Assembly (NCBI GenBank): GCA_001564065.1
Contig: LKNA01000011.1
Location: 1-56,959 of the forward strand
Direction: 5' to 3'
Length of the DNA stretch: 56,959 nucleotides
Origin: Chitinophagaceae bacterium T5-Br10_B2g13
Lineage (GTDB): Bacteria; Bacteroidota; Rhodothermia; Balneolales; Balneolaceae
The position numbers and the translations under genes are program-made. Numbering within the stretch: the first letter of the stretch is position 1; every line of letters begins with the position of its first letter. Below are positions 45,208-55,042 of the stretch, in pieces. Below the pieces are notes generated by a model. That model made no database searches and had not been told where the DNA came from. It was given only the letters and a program-made list of their open reading frames with translations.

Positions 45208-45980
45208 TGCAAAAAAGCGATGATAATATTGTTGAGGAAATTATACGCTTCTTAAAAACGGAAGAAGAAGTATTCGGACCATTTTCGGTTACCCCTTCTG
45301 AAAATCGGAGTTCAGAACCGGACATGGAAGAACCGGTTGCACCCTCAATGGATTCGGAGAAAATTTCCGATACCACCAAAGAAAAGAGTCCTTCCACTGC
45401 TGAGAAACTTGCTGCTTGCTCTACATTAGACGAGTTAAAAACTCTCTGTTTGGAAGCGGATGAACTTCACACGGATCTTGAGGGTACAAATCTTGTATTT
45501 AGTGTGGGTAATCCGGAAGCCGACCTCATGCTGATTGGCGAAGCGCCGGGCGAACAGGAAGATCAACTGGGGGAGCCATTTGTTGGAGCCGCCGGTCAGC
45601 TTTTGAATAAAATTTTAGCTGCAATTGATTTTAAACGCGAAGACGTCTATATCGCAAATATCTTAAAACATCGACCTCCCGGTAACCGGAATCCAAAACC
45701 GGAAGAAGCTGTCCGGAGTCTGCCCTATCTGAAAAAGCAGATAGAGCTGATTAATCCAAAAATCATACTCTGTCTGGGTAAAGTTTCAGGTCAAACCATG
45801 TTAAACAGTGATGATACACTTGGCAATATGAGAGGTTCATTCCATTCATTCGGCAATCGTGAGCTCTATGTTACCTATCACCCCGCTGCCCTTCTTAGAA
45901 ATGCACAGTGGAAACGGCCTACATGGGAGGATGTGCAAAAGGTGCGGAACCGGTATGATGAATTAAACGGAAAACCGTAA
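45207..45980 (+). CDS. Family 4-like uracil-DNA glycosylase lacking the iron-sulfur cysteines
   Basis: A 257-residue protein. The first ~65 residues are acidic and look disordered. The catalytic domain has motif A GEAPGEQEDQLGEPFVGAAG (Glu112 in it) and motif C TYHPAALLRN, the DNA-uracil excision motifs of UDG family 4. However, the iron-sulfur ligands are missing: where the family has KCRPPGNR and a Cys before the Pro-Phe-Leu helix, this protein has KHRPPGNR (His155) and RSLPYL (Ser171), and the usual N-terminal Cys-x2-Cys is not there (Cys71 and Cys81 only). It should still remove uracil from DNA in the cytoplasm. Confidence 0.88.
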   Translation: MQKSDDNIVEEIIRFLKTEEEVFGPFSVTPSENRSSEPDMEEPVAPSMDSEKISDTTKEKSPSTAEKLAACSTLDELKTLCLEADELHTDLEGTNLVFSVGNPEADLMLIGEAPGEQEDQLGEPFVGAAGQLLNKILAAIDFKREDVYIANILKHRPPGNRNPKPEEAVRSLPYLKKQIELINPKIILCLGKVSGQTMLNSDDTLGNMRGSFHSFGNRELYVTYHPAALLRNAQWKRPTWEDVQKVRNRYDELNGKP

Positions 45981-46117
45981 AAAATACTGTAATGAAAGGC
46001 GATTTTAATCTGCATACTTGGTGCACTTTTTTGTAGCTTACAAGGCCGGCCAAAGAGTGAAAATATCCCCTCTAAGGGCCGCTGTTTAATTATTTAAAAT
46101 TATTGGTTTAGCAATCT

Positions 46118-47650
46118 ATGCCCAGTCAAAACGGCTCAAATTATCAGGACAATAAAAAGAATTCATCGGCCCCGCACGACGGCGGAAGAGTTCCTCCTCA
46201 GGCTGTAGAAATTGAAGAAGCTGTACTGGGTGCCATGCTGATTGAACATGAAGCAGCAACAATCGCCCTTCAGCTGCTGAGTCCCAATGATTTTTACAAA
46301 CCTGCTCACAAGCATATTTTTGAAACACTTTTTGAACTCTATGAGCGAGACAATCCCCTCGATCTGATCACCGTCGAAAATGAGCTTCGAGATAAATCCC
46401 TTCTGGATAGCGTAGGCGGAGCCGGATACCTGGCTGACCTGACCCGTTCAGTAAGTTCTGCCGCCAGTGTTGATTACCACGCTCAGATTATTTCAGAGAA
46501 AGCGGTTAAGCGAAATCTGATCCTCAACTGCAACGAGATCATCAAAGCCGCTTACGACTCCACTACAGACGCTTATGATGTACTGGACCATGCAGAACAG
46601 AGTATATTTGACATCGCCAATACAAAGAGCCGTGCAAACGCTACTAAGATTGGTGATGTATTGAAGGATACCCTGGCTCATCTTGAGGATTTGAGAGGCA
46701 AACCTGCAGGAGTTACCGGCGTGCCAACAGGACTTGATGTTGACAACTACACATCGGGCTGGCAAAAAGGCGATCTCGTAATTATTGCTGCCCGGCCTTC
46801 TATGGGTAAAACAGCGTTTACTCTTACTTGTGCCAGAAATGCGGCACTCCATCCTGATGAGAACCTGCAGGCCAATGTTGCGCTCTTCAGTCTTGAGATG
46901 TCGGCACAGCAGCTCGTACAGCGTTTTCTCACAATGGAGGCCCGAATTGACGCACAGGCAGCCCGTACCGGCCGTTTGAAAGATGAGGACTTTAAACGTC
47001 TCATTGATGCAGCCAGCCGGCTTTTTACAGCAAATATTTTTATTGATGATACACCCAGTTTAAGTGTGATGGAGATGCGTACCAAGTGCCGTCGACTGAA
47101 AAGCGAGCACGATATTGGGATGATTGTAGTTGACTACCTCCAGCTTATGACTGCCACATCAAAAGATGTTGGAAACCGTGAACAGGAGATCGCAACAATT
47201 TCCCGAGGGTTAAAGGCATTGGCGAAAGAACTGGATGTACCTGTTATTGCACTTTCCCAGTTGAGCCGTCAGGTTGAGCAGCGCGGCGGTGATAAGCGTC
47301 CGCAATTGAGTGACCTTCGTGAATCGGGATCGATTGAGCAGGATGCCGATGTTGTCTGCTTTCTCTACCGCCCCGAATATTATGGAATTACCACAACTCC
47401 TGAGGGTGAATCTACAAACGGATTGGCCGAACTGATTATTGGGAAACAGCGTAATGGTCCGGTAGGATCTACCCGCATGGCATTTGTTAAAGAGTATGCC
47501 CGTTTCGAAAAACTGGCCCGTGCAGAAAATAATCCTTTCCAGGACGCTAATGATCAAAGTTCACTCCCTCCCCCATCAGAAGGTGGTGGAGATACAGGCG
47601 GAGCTCCTCCGCCATTTAGCCCCGGCGGTGATGATGAGGCTCCGTTTTAA
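46118..47650 (+). CDS. dnaB: Replicative DNA helicase DnaB
   Basis: A 510-residue hexameric helicase. The N-terminal domain is recognisable from PPQAVEIEEAVLGAMLIE. The RecA-like domain carries Walker A ARPSMGKTAFTL, Walker B-like GMIVVDYLQLMT, VIALSQLSRQVEQR and the SGSIEQDADVVCFLYRPEYY segment with the arginine-finger region beyond. The C-terminal tail is Pro/Gly/Ser-rich and ends in acidic-aromatic DDEAPF, similar to single-stranded DNA-binding-protein tails. It unwinds DNA at the replication fork and loads with DnaC/primase partners. No partner gene is next to it; the gap of 137 bases upstream holds its promoter. Confidence 0.95.
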   Translation: MPSQNGSNYQDNKKNSSAPHDGGRVPPQAVEIEEAVLGAMLIEHEAATIALQLLSPNDFYKPAHKHIFETLFELYERDNPLDLITVENELRDKSLLDSVGGAGYLADLTRSVSSAASVDYHAQIISEKAVKRNLILNCNEIIKAAYDSTTDAYDVLDHAEQSIFDIANTKSRANATKIGDVLKDTLAHLEDLRGKPAGVTGVPTGLDVDNYTSGWQKGDLVIIAARPSMGKTAFTLTCARNAALHPDENLQANVALFSLEMSAQQLVQRFLTMEARIDAQAARTGRLKDEDFKRLIDAASRLFTANIFIDDTPSLSVMEMRTKCRRLKSEHDIGMIVVDYLQLMTATSKDVGNREQEIATISRGLKALAKELDVPVIALSQLSRQVEQRGGDKRPQLSDLRESGSIEQDADVVCFLYRPEYYGITTTPEGESTNGLAELIIGKQRNGPVGSTRMAFVKEYARFEKLARAENNPFQDANDQSSLPPPSEGGGDTGGAPPPFSPGGDDEAPF

Positions 47651-47730
47651 CAAACTACGTTTTTTCGTCTCTCCACTGACCTAAATCTACACTTAATGAG
47701 AAGTGAGAAAAGTGGATCTCTAAAAAAGAG

Positions 47731-48861
47731 TTAAAATGAAGCTACACTCTCGGTTCGGGCCAATTCATCAAACAGATCATCATATTTTCCGATCATCCGG
47801 CTCCAGTCCAGATGGCTGTTTATATTTTGAAGCGATGACTTTGGCAGTGGCTGAGTCTCTCCGGTAAGAAGATCCTTAAGATACCTGAAAAGTTCATCTT
47901 CAGACTCATAGAGAACAGAAGAGTGTAAAAGCGGCTTGTGCAGACTTTCAGGTATCAATTCAGGATAGTGAAGTTGATTCGGTACAAGCGGGTGGCAGCC
48001 GCAATAGACGGCTTCCATGATGGCCACGCAGAAAAACTCATAGGTTGCGGTAGAAACTACAATATCCCCGGAGTGCAGCAACTGGCTGTAGCGTTCCGGA
48101 TCATCCACATAGCCGAAGTGGGTAATTTGATCTCCAAATCGTTTCCACGCACGCTCAAACTCTTCCGGTTTTTTATGTCTGGTATCTCCCGCCAAAATCA
48201 GGTCGAACTCAAGATCAATATCGTTCAGACGATTCAGTACTTTAAAAAACATGGCTGGATTTCGATCAAACTGCCACCTTTGATTCCATACAATAACCGG
48301 ACGCTTATTTTCGCTCCGGGTATCAGGGTGCTGATCAAAAAATTTCAGATCCAGCCCGGGATACATCACCATACTTTTATCCCTGATCTGCTGAATCGTG
48401 TTGTATGTTTTATCATCAGGAAAATTATTCAAAAACTCAGGCAGTGCCTCGAAAAGATCCTTCATGTGGAATTCCGATGAGAAGAGAAGCTTATCTGCCG
48501 AAAGCATGCTCAGATAGTTAATGTGGCAGTAGGTCAAATCCCGCTCCTCTCCTTCCGGCATCGGCTGGGTAAGCTGATTCTCGTGCATCACCATAATTTT
48601 TGGAGTATGCGCAAAACGGGGATTTGTAAGTGCCAGGAAAGCCGGCAAATTGGTCATGCTGCTTACAAGCAGCAGATCGATATCCTCTTTAATATGACTC
48701 GCCATTTCAGCCAGCTTCACCGAATCTCCGTGCATTCTCCATTTCCATCCTTTATAGTTCAGCTTGATCGAATTGATATGGTGACGGGAGTTTTCCTGCA
48801 ATCCCTTCAAAAATGCTTTATGCGATCCGCTGTAAAATGGTTCTACGGCTAAAATATTCAA
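47731..48861 (-). CDS. DUF3524 glycosyltransferase, tRNA-queuosine alpha-mannosyltransferase-like
   Basis: A 376-residue two-domain GT-B protein. The N-terminal DUF3524 signature is strong: EPFYSGSHKAFLKGL, LNYKGWKWRMHGDSVKLA, LLVSSMTNLPAFLAL and HENQLTQPMPEGE. The C-terminal glycosyltransferase domain shows IVWNQRWQFDRNPAMFF and EFFCVAIMEAVYCGCHPLVP. Animal homologues (GTDC1/QTMAN) attach mannose to queuosine in tRNA-Asp; bacterial members share the same architecture, so a tRNA-queuosine role is likely but unproven. It is cytoplasmic and converges on dnaB. Confidence 0.85.
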   Translation of the reverse strand: MNILAVEPFYSGSHKAFLKGLQENSRHHINSIKLNYKGWKWRMHGDSVKLAEMASHIKEDIDLLLVSSMTNLPAFLALTNPRFAHTPKIMVMHENQLTQPMPEGEERDLTYCHINYLSMLSADKLLFSSEFHMKDLFEALPEFLNNFPDDKTYNTIQQIRDKSMVMYPGLDLKFFDQHPDTRSENKRPVIVWNQRWQFDRNPAMFFKVLNRLNDIDLEFDLILAGDTRHKKPEEFERAWKRFGDQITHFGYVDDPERYSQLLHSGDIVVSTATYEFFCVAIMEAVYCGCHPLVPNQLHYPELIPESLHKPLLHSSVLYESEDELFRYLKDLLTGETQPLPKSSLQNINSHLDWSRMIGKYDDLFDELARTESVASF

Positions 48862-48940
48862 TATCCCTGTGGTTTAGATTTAACCTGTTCCTTTAAGCTG
48901 AGAATATAAAATAAAAAGATGGGATTATTGAGAAGGGTAT

Positions 48941-48986
48941 AAAAAAGGAAACCTGTCCGGATCTTTTATTAGAACCGAACAGGTTT
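48941..48986 (-). terminator. Rho-independent terminator of the GSIII gene
   Basis: Read on the minus strand, AAACCTGTTCGG (48986-48975) pairs with CCGGACAGGTTT (48960-48949) with one internal mismatch, and the arm is followed by CC and six T (48946-48941). It lies 41 bases after the GSIII stop. Confidence 0.85.
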
Positions 48987-49026
48987 AATCGTTTTGTGAT
49001 TGGATAAATGGCGGATTCAGAAATTG

Positions 49027-51204
49027 CTACTTCACAAACAGCATTTCCCGGTAGATTGGAAGCGGCCAGTAGTCATCTGCTGTGTATCGCTCCAGGTAAT
49101 CTACAGAATCACGAATCTTGCCCATTGCCGGAATAATCTTTGCCCGATACTCCTTGCAAAGCTCAATGATTTCTTCACTTTCCAGATCTTTCTGAACTTT
49201 TTTGAGCTCAATCATCGCTTTTCCAAGATCGTTTAAAGCACCGTTTACGGTTTCCAGCATCTCTTTTGAACCATAGTTATCCAAACCAAGTTCTGCTGTA
49301 TCTTTTACCGTTGCAGTCAATTCGTTGATATATCGAATTGCTGCCGGATAAACCATCGTTCTGGCGATCGCTTCCGTGGTATCCACTTCAATGTTCAGAT
49401 TCGTCACATACTGCTCGGCCCAAATTTCAAGTCGAGAATGAATTTCCCGCGACGTCATCACCTCATATTTTTCGAACAGATTTATGTTCTTCTCATTGGT
49501 TAAATACGGCAATGCATCGGCAGTAGACTTGAGATTTAGCAGTCCGCGCTTTTCAGCCTCTTTCTGCCAGTCGTCAGAGTATCCGTCACCATTAAAAATA
49601 ATGCTTCGGGCTTCACTCATTGTTTCTACCAAAACTTCTTTCAGAGAACTTTCAAGATCTTTTTCTTCCATCTTTTTCTCCAGGCTGGTACACATCGTAT
49701 CAATCGATTCAGCTACTGCTGTATTCAGTACAACAATAGGGAATGAAACAGACTGACTTGAACCAACCGCTCTGAATTCAAACTTATTTCCGGTAAATGC
49801 AAATGGTGATGTTCGGTTTCTGTCTCCTGCGTGCTTTGGAATAGTAGGCAGTACCGGAGAACCCAATCCCATCAATCCGGATTTCATCGACTTCTTCAAC
49901 CCGCCGTTCAACAGCTGCTTGATAATATCTTCCAGCTGTTCACCGATGTAAGCAGATATAATTGCAGGCGGCGCTTCATTTGCTCCAAGCCTGTGATCGT
50001 TGCTTGCACTGGCAATAGAGATTCTCAACAGATCCTGATGCTTATAGACTGCACTTAGCACAGCTGAGAAGAAAAACAGGAACTGCATGTTTTCATGCGG
50101 ACTTTCACCCGGTTCAAGCAGATTCATCCCTTCTGCTGTACTTAACGACCAGTTTAGATGTTTACCGCTGCCATTTAGTCCGTCAAATGGTTTTTCATGC
50201 AGCAGACACTCAAACCCATATTTTTTGGCAATCTTTTTCAGAACAATCATCATTAACTGCTGATGATCTGCCGCAATATTACAGTTTTCAAAAATCGGAG
50301 CTACCTCGAACTGCCCTGGAGCAACTTCGTTGTGACGGGTTTTTACCGGAATTCCAAGCTTATAGAGTTCGCGTTCAGCTTCGAGCATAAACGAAAGTAC
50401 CCTGTCCGGAATTGACCCAAAATAGTGATCATCCAGCTCCTGTCCGCGAGGTGGCTTAGCACCGACCAGCGTTCGGCCGGATGTCATTAAATCCGGTCTG
50501 CGATAGAAGAACTCCTGATCAATCAGGAAATACTCCTGCTCGCAACCTACTGTAGAGGTAACTCTTTTTGATTCAACCCCAAACAGCGCAAGAGCGCGCT
50601 TGGTCTGTTCATCCAGAGTTTCTACAGAACGCAGAAGCGGTGTTTTATGATCAAGCGCTTCACCTGTCCATGATGCAAATGCCGTTGGAATACAAAGGTA
50701 CTTCCCATTTTGATTTTCAATTAAAAAAACCGGGGATGTTGGGTCCCAGGCTGTATAACCTCTTGCTTCGAATGTAGCCCTCAGGCCGCCACTTGGAAAA
50801 CTGGATGCATCAGGTTCACCCTGTATCAAATCCTTTCCGGAAAACTCTGATACAGCTCCGCCTCCCTGGTTCGGTGTAATAAAACTATCGTGTTTTTCTG
50901 CCGTTGCTCCGGTTAACGGTTGGAACCAGTGAGTAAAATGAGTAGCTCCCATTTCTGTGGCCCACTCCTTCATAGCTAAAGCCACCGCATCTGCTACTGA
51001 TAAATTCAGCTGTTGACCTTCTTCAATCGTCATTTTCAATTCCTGCCAGGCTAGTTTGGGCAGCCTCTCCCTGAGATCTTCAAGTGTGAGAGTGTACTCA
51101 CCAAAAACCTCTGTGATGTGCATCTGTTTAAAATCACCGTTAGCTTGCGGGTTCCAGTTTCTGGCTGCGGCTAAGGTATCGTAGCGACGTATTGTCTGTG
51201 TCAT
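49027..51204 (-). CDS. glnN: Glutamine synthetase type III
   Basis: A 725-residue GSIII, the length typical of the type (versus ~470 for GSI). Characteristic segments are THFTHWFQPLTGATAEKHDSF, CEQEYFLID, TRHNEVAPGQFEVAPIFE and NGSGKHLNWSLST (ATP/glutamate site), GANEAPPAIIS, and NRTSPFAFTGNKFEFRAVGSS. The enzyme makes glutamine from glutamate, ammonia and ATP in the cytoplasm. It stands alone. The upstream region, shared with menA, contains the inverted repeat AAATAATT-AA-AATTATTT at 51261-51278 and the palindrome AAAGCGCTTT at 51345-51354, which could be operator sites. Confidence 0.95.
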   Translation of the reverse strand: MTQTIRRYDTLAAARNWNPQANGDFKQMHITEVFGEYTLTLEDLRERLPKLAWQELKMTIEEGQQLNLSVADAVALAMKEWATEMGATHFTHWFQPLTGATAEKHDSFITPNQGGGAVSEFSGKDLIQGEPDASSFPSGGLRATFEARGYTAWDPTSPVFLIENQNGKYLCIPTAFASWTGEALDHKTPLLRSVETLDEQTKRALALFGVESKRVTSTVGCEQEYFLIDQEFFYRRPDLMTSGRTLVGAKPPRGQELDDHYFGSIPDRVLSFMLEAERELYKLGIPVKTRHNEVAPGQFEVAPIFENCNIAADHQQLMMIVLKKIAKKYGFECLLHEKPFDGLNGSGKHLNWSLSTAEGMNLLEPGESPHENMQFLFFFSAVLSAVYKHQDLLRISIASASNDHRLGANEAPPAIISAYIGEQLEDIIKQLLNGGLKKSMKSGLMGLGSPVLPTIPKHAGDRNRTSPFAFTGNKFEFRAVGSSQSVSFPIVVLNTAVAESIDTMCTSLEKKMEEKDLESSLKEVLVETMSEARSIIFNGDGYSDDWQKEAEKRGLLNLKSTADALPYLTNEKNINLFEKYEVMTSREIHSRLEIWAEQYVTNLNIEVDTTEAIARTMVYPAAIRYINELTATVKDTAELGLDNYGSKEMLETVNGALNDLGKAMIELKKVQKDLESEEIIELCKEYRAKIIPAMGKIRDSVDYLERYTADDYWPLPIYREMLFVK

Positions 51205-51474
51205 TATTTTTTTAAAGTTTGGTTCGGGGTTTTGAACAGCGGAAATATATCAGTGTTTGAAAATAATTAAAATTATTTCTTAGTAATTTTAAAAATCATT
51301 ACTTATTTAAGTTTCAGTATCTATTTTAGTTAAATTTTTAATTAAAAGCGCTTTCAGTTTTCCCGTTAACAAAATTTATTTATCCATACCCTGCTTCTGT
51401 CGAATTTTTTAAGGGAGTTGTTCATTCTGTATCTTTACACATTCATTTTTAAACCTTGTAACAGAGAACTTCCT

Positions 51475-52359
51475 TTGAAATCATCTACATTTAAGGTTTG
51501 GCTGTCAGCCGCAAGACCTCAAACACTGGCAGCTGCATTCATCCCTGTACTGATTGGTGCATCCATCGCATTCTGGCAGGACTCATTAATGTGGGACGCT
51601 ACACTTGTTGCCTTGTTTTGTGCTTTTGCCATTCAGATCGGCACTAATTTCGCTAACGACTATTTTGATTTTGTAAAAGGTGCCGACACCGATCAGAGAA
51701 TTGGTTTTGAACGCGCTACTGCTTCCGGGGCCGTTGCTCCAAAAACGATGCTAAGAGCAACTACCGTTACAATGTTTATCGCCTTTCTGGCCGGTTTGTA
51801 TCTCGTCTGGATCGGTGGATGGGTTATATTATGGATCGGCTTGCTATCCCTCCTCTTTGGAATACTTTATACAGGCGGCCCTTTTCCGCTCGGCTACAAT
51901 GGGCTTGGCGACCTATTTGTTTTTATCTTTTTTGGATTTGTTGCCGTGATGGGCACAACGTATGTAAACACTCTGGAGTGGAGCATGTACGCCTTCTGGG
52001 CATCGATTCCCGTGGGCGCACTCTGCGTAAATATCTTGGTGGTCAACAACCTGAGAGATGTTGAACAGGATAAAGTTTCAGGTAAACGGACTTTGGGAGT
52101 CCTGTTTGGAGAAAATGCTCTTAAAATTGAATATGTAGTGATGATAGCACTGGCTTATCTGACACCCGTCTTTTTCTATCATATTTTAGACTATTCGATT
52201 TTTATCATGCTTCCCTATCTGTCTCTTTTCTTTGCATGGAATTTAAACAAAGAGGTATGGTATCATGAGGACAAAAGAACACTTAACAACACACTCGAAA
52301 GAACGGCTAAATTAATGGTTGTTTACGGCTTTTTATTTGCAGCCGGCCTTATCCTTTAA
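51475..52359 (+). CDS. menA: 1,4-dihydroxy-2-naphthoate polyprenyltransferase MenA
   Basis: The likely start is TTG at 51475, just before the family's N-terminus FKVWLSAARPQTLAAAFIPV; an in-frame TTG at 51418 would add an atypical 19-residue extension. About 294 residues with eight or nine membrane helices. UbiA-family Asp-rich motifs are NFANDYFDFVKGAD and NNLRDVEQDKVSGKRTLGV. The enzyme attaches a polyprenyl chain to 1,4-dihydroxy-2-naphthoate at the inner membrane, forming demethylmenaquinone, which supplies the quinol used by the complex III encoded upstream. menC follows after 4 bases. Confidence 0.93.
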   Translation: MKSSTFKVWLSAARPQTLAAAFIPVLIGASIAFWQDSLMWDATLVALFCAFAIQIGTNFANDYFDFVKGADTDQRIGFERATASGAVAPKTMLRATTVTMFIAFLAGLYLVWIGGWVILWIGLLSLLFGILYTGGPFPLGYNGLGDLFVFIFFGFVAVMGTTYVNTLEWSMYAFWASIPVGALCVNILVVNNLRDVEQDKVSGKRTLGVLFGENALKIEYVVMIALAYLTPVFFYHILDYSIFIMLPYLSLFFAWNLNKEVWYHEDKRTLNNTLERTAKLMVVYGFLFAAGLIL

Positions 52360-52363
52360 AATA

Positions 52364-53449
52364 TTGATTGAGCTAATTACATATCGGCTTCCATTTTCAA
52401 AACCCTTTGTAACCGGATCTGCTTCGTTTAGGCACAGAGAAGGCTTACTTATTCGATATTCTGATGACGCAACCGAGGTTCTTACCGAAGCATCACCGCT
52501 TCCGGGATTCTCTTCCGAAACACTTGATCAGGTAATATCTGCAGCCGGAAATAAAAAAGATGCGATCGACTTATTCTTTACAAAATCGTACTCGCTCCGG
52601 GAGTTAAAGGAATTTTTAAAAGAGCTCCCAAATCTTCCATCCCTTCAATTTGCTCTTAGCTTTATGGGGATTCAGATTTTGTCGGGAAGAAACCGGCAAT
52701 CGCTTTATGACCTTTTTGATGTTGATAAACCTTCTGACGTCCGGGTAAATGATGTGCTGCCCATTCAGAGTCTGGATGAAACAATCCGTCATTTTAAAAA
52801 AAGTTATCAGAATGGATTCAGAACCTTCAAAGTAAAGTCTTCTTTTCCAACAGACCAACTAATCAGAAGTTTAAATGCACTTAACCAAATTTCAGGTAAA
52901 GACTCAGTATTCCGAATCGATGCAAATCGATCGTGGCCGGCTGATAAATCCTCCGGGATCATAAAAGAGCTGGAAAGATTCAGCATTGAGTATATTGAAG
53001 AGCCATTTACCGGCACTGATCTTTACTCTTTCACTGAATTCTGTAAAAGATCCAAAATCCCGATTGCACTCGATGAATCCATTCAAAATGTTTCTCATCT
53101 AAAAGAGTTGTTAAATAATTTGCCTGAAGCAGTATTTATTATCAAACCGACGGTTCTTGGAAATCTATTCGATTTATTTGAAACATTATCTCAGTTGAGA
53201 ACTCATTTTAACAGAGTTATTGTTACAACAGCACTGGAATCGTCCATCGGCAGAAAATCTGTTTGCTCCATAGCGTCACTTATTGGAGATCGAACCATGG
53301 CTCACGGACTGAATACAGGCCGGTTTTTCAAATCTGATTTAATGGTCGATAAGCAGATTTCAGATGGCAGATTAGAACTTCCAACATCCGGCTTTTACTC
53401 TGCCGGAATTGCTGATTTAAATAACAACTACATTCAATCCGTTGAATGA
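52364..53449 (+). CDS. menC: o-Succinylbenzoate synthase MenC
   Basis: A protein of about 361 residues in the enolase superfamily. I place the start at TTG 52364, 4 bases after the menA stop; a TTG inside menA is also in frame. Motifs in order are FRTFKVKSS (catalytic Lys), FRIDANRSWP and YIEEPFTG (metal ligands), IALDESI (metal ligand) and VFIIKPTVLGN (second catalytic Lys). The enzyme dehydrates SHCHC to o-succinylbenzoate in menaquinone synthesis. Sequence divergence within this family is high, but the neighbours menA and menE settle the function. Confidence 0.9.
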   Translation: MIELITYRLPFSKPFVTGSASFRHREGLLIRYSDDATEVLTEASPLPGFSSETLDQVISAAGNKKDAIDLFFTKSYSLRELKEFLKELPNLPSLQFALSFMGIQILSGRNRQSLYDLFDVDKPSDVRVNDVLPIQSLDETIRHFKKSYQNGFRTFKVKSSFPTDQLIRSLNALNQISGKDSVFRIDANRSWPADKSSGIIKELERFSIEYIEEPFTGTDLYSFTEFCKRSKIPIALDESIQNVSHLKELLNNLPEAVFIIKPTVLGNLFDLFETLSQLRTHFNRVIVTTALESSIGRKSVCSIASLIGDRTMAHGLNTGRFFKSDLMVDKQISDGRLELPTSGFYSAGIADLNNNYIQSVE

Positions 53450-53480
53450 TTTAACCCGTAATATTTAGTTCAACTGAATC

Positions 53481-54953
53481 ATGAGTTCGGGTCAATTCAA
53501 AATACCAACCTTCAGTACACCTGAAAAAGAGCTGACTTTTTTGACTTCGGAGAAAGGAAGTTATACCTACGAAAATCTGTTTGGGTTTACAGGCTGGCTG
53601 GCAAAGGAGACAAAAGATATTTCCGTCTCCGTCGAAAAACCACTTCTAATCTGCAGTTCTTCATCAGATGAAATCATTTTTCTGATATCAGCCTGCTACC
53701 TTCTAAAAATTCCTTTTCTATCTCTTCATGAGGATTTTTCAGCAGCAGACGCTAAGACCCTGAAATCGCAAATTGATCCCTCACTCATTTTCACAGATGA
53801 TCCCGAAAAGTTTAAAGCGATATTTAACGCCCGATTAATCAACATAGGCACAGAACAGTTGAGGCTATCCGGCGGTTTTGATGAATCTGCATTTTCAATA
53901 TCTGATCCCGAACTTGTTGCTGGTCTTTTTTTAACATCCGGTTCCACAGGAACTCCCAAAATTGTACCGATTAAAAGAAGACAGGTTCTGTTTGCGGCTG
54001 AAGCCTCCGCTAATAACTTCAAACCGGGGGAAAATAGATATTGGCTGCTTTGCCTGCCTTTAAATCACGTTGGCGGGATATCCATCATCCTGCGCTCTAT
54101 TCTTTACAATTCAGCTATTTACAGATTGGATTCATTCGATACCGAAATAATCCATCAACTCTTGTCAGAGAACCGGGAGTTTGAAGTTGCCTCCATGGTT
54201 CCAACAATGCTGATCAATCTGATGGATGATACCGGTTTTCAAACTCATCCTAAATTCAAGGCAATTTTGCTGGGCGGAGGCCCGATCACACCGGAGCTGA
54301 TCGAGTGGTCTGTAACCAGAGGGATTCCTATTGTTACCAGTTACGGGATGACGGAAACATTTGCGCAGATTGCAGCCAACCCTATTCTGAATCCAAGTGG
54401 AATGTACACCCCAAAGAACAGTGTCGGCCACCTGTTTCCACCTAATTCGATTGAAATCCGGGACGATAACCACAAGCCTCTTCCAAACAGAGAGTCCGGG
54501 CAAATCTGGCTGAAAGGGCCACAAATTTGTGATGGCTATCTCGCCGAGGAACTTAACCGGGACGTTTTTGATGATAATGGCTGGTTCAATACCGGAGACT
54601 TTGGCTATCTGAATTATCGTAAACAGCTTTATATAGAAAGCAGACGAACAGATCTTATCATCACCGGTGGCGAAAATGTCAATCCGGCCGATGTAGAGCA
54701 GGCCATTGAAACATATCCCGGCATCAGCCGTTCTGCTGTAGTGGGCGTTCATGATAAAAAGTGGGGACAGCGTATTGTCGCTTTTTATACTACAGAGTCG
54801 GAACAAATTGATGAAGCGAAGTTAAAAAATTATCTCAAGGATAAGCTTCGTGCGTTCCAGGTTCCCAAAGAGTTTATTTTCAAAAAAGAACTTCCTGTTA
54901 CATCTCTCGGGAAAATCAAAAAAAATGAATTATTACGCTTTTACAGAGATTAA
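53481..54953 (+). CDS. menE: o-Succinylbenzoate-CoA ligase MenE
   Basis: A 490-residue ANL-superfamily adenylate-forming enzyme. It shows the P-loop LFLTSGSTGTPKIVPIK, CLPLNHVGGI, TSYGMTETFAQIA, WFNTGDFGYLN and RTDLIITGGENVNPADVE, and the C-terminal catalytic Lys in TSLGKIKKNELLRF. It activates o-succinylbenzoate to its CoA ester. It is the third gene of menA-menC-menE, 31 bases after menC. The remaining men genes are not in this window. Confidence 0.93.
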   Translation: MSSGQFKIPTFSTPEKELTFLTSEKGSYTYENLFGFTGWLAKETKDISVSVEKPLLICSSSSDEIIFLISACYLLKIPFLSLHEDFSAADAKTLKSQIDPSLIFTDDPEKFKAIFNARLINIGTEQLRLSGGFDESAFSISDPELVAGLFLTSGSTGTPKIVPIKRRQVLFAAEASANNFKPGENRYWLLCLPLNHVGGISIILRSILYNSAIYRLDSFDTEIIHQLLSENREFEVASMVPTMLINLMDDTGFQTHPKFKAILLGGGPITPELIEWSVTRGIPIVTSYGMTETFAQIAANPILNPSGMYTPKNSVGHLFPPNSIEIRDDNHKPLPNRESGQIWLKGPQICDGYLAEELNRDVFDDNGWFNTGDFGYLNYRKQLYIESRRTDLIITGGENVNPADVEQAIETYPGISRSAVVGVHDKKWGQRIVAFYTTESEQIDEAKLKNYLKDKLRAFQVPKEFIFKKELPVTSLGKIKKNELLRFYRD

Positions 54954-55042
54954 AAAGCCGTTTTTAGATTCCCTTAATTAAAAAAGACTAACTCGCTAAA
55001 CCGTACTTAAGTTGGGATCTTTGAAGTAGAAAATAATTTATC

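Noticed and set aside
47938-48480. 180-residue plus-strand frame opposite the DUF3524 glycosyltransferase gene
   Set aside because: The minus-strand frame has clear conserved motifs; this one has none and no plausible promoter.
54165-54806. 213-residue open frame antisense to menE
   Set aside because: It overlaps conserved AMP-binding motifs of menE on the other strand and shows no family features.
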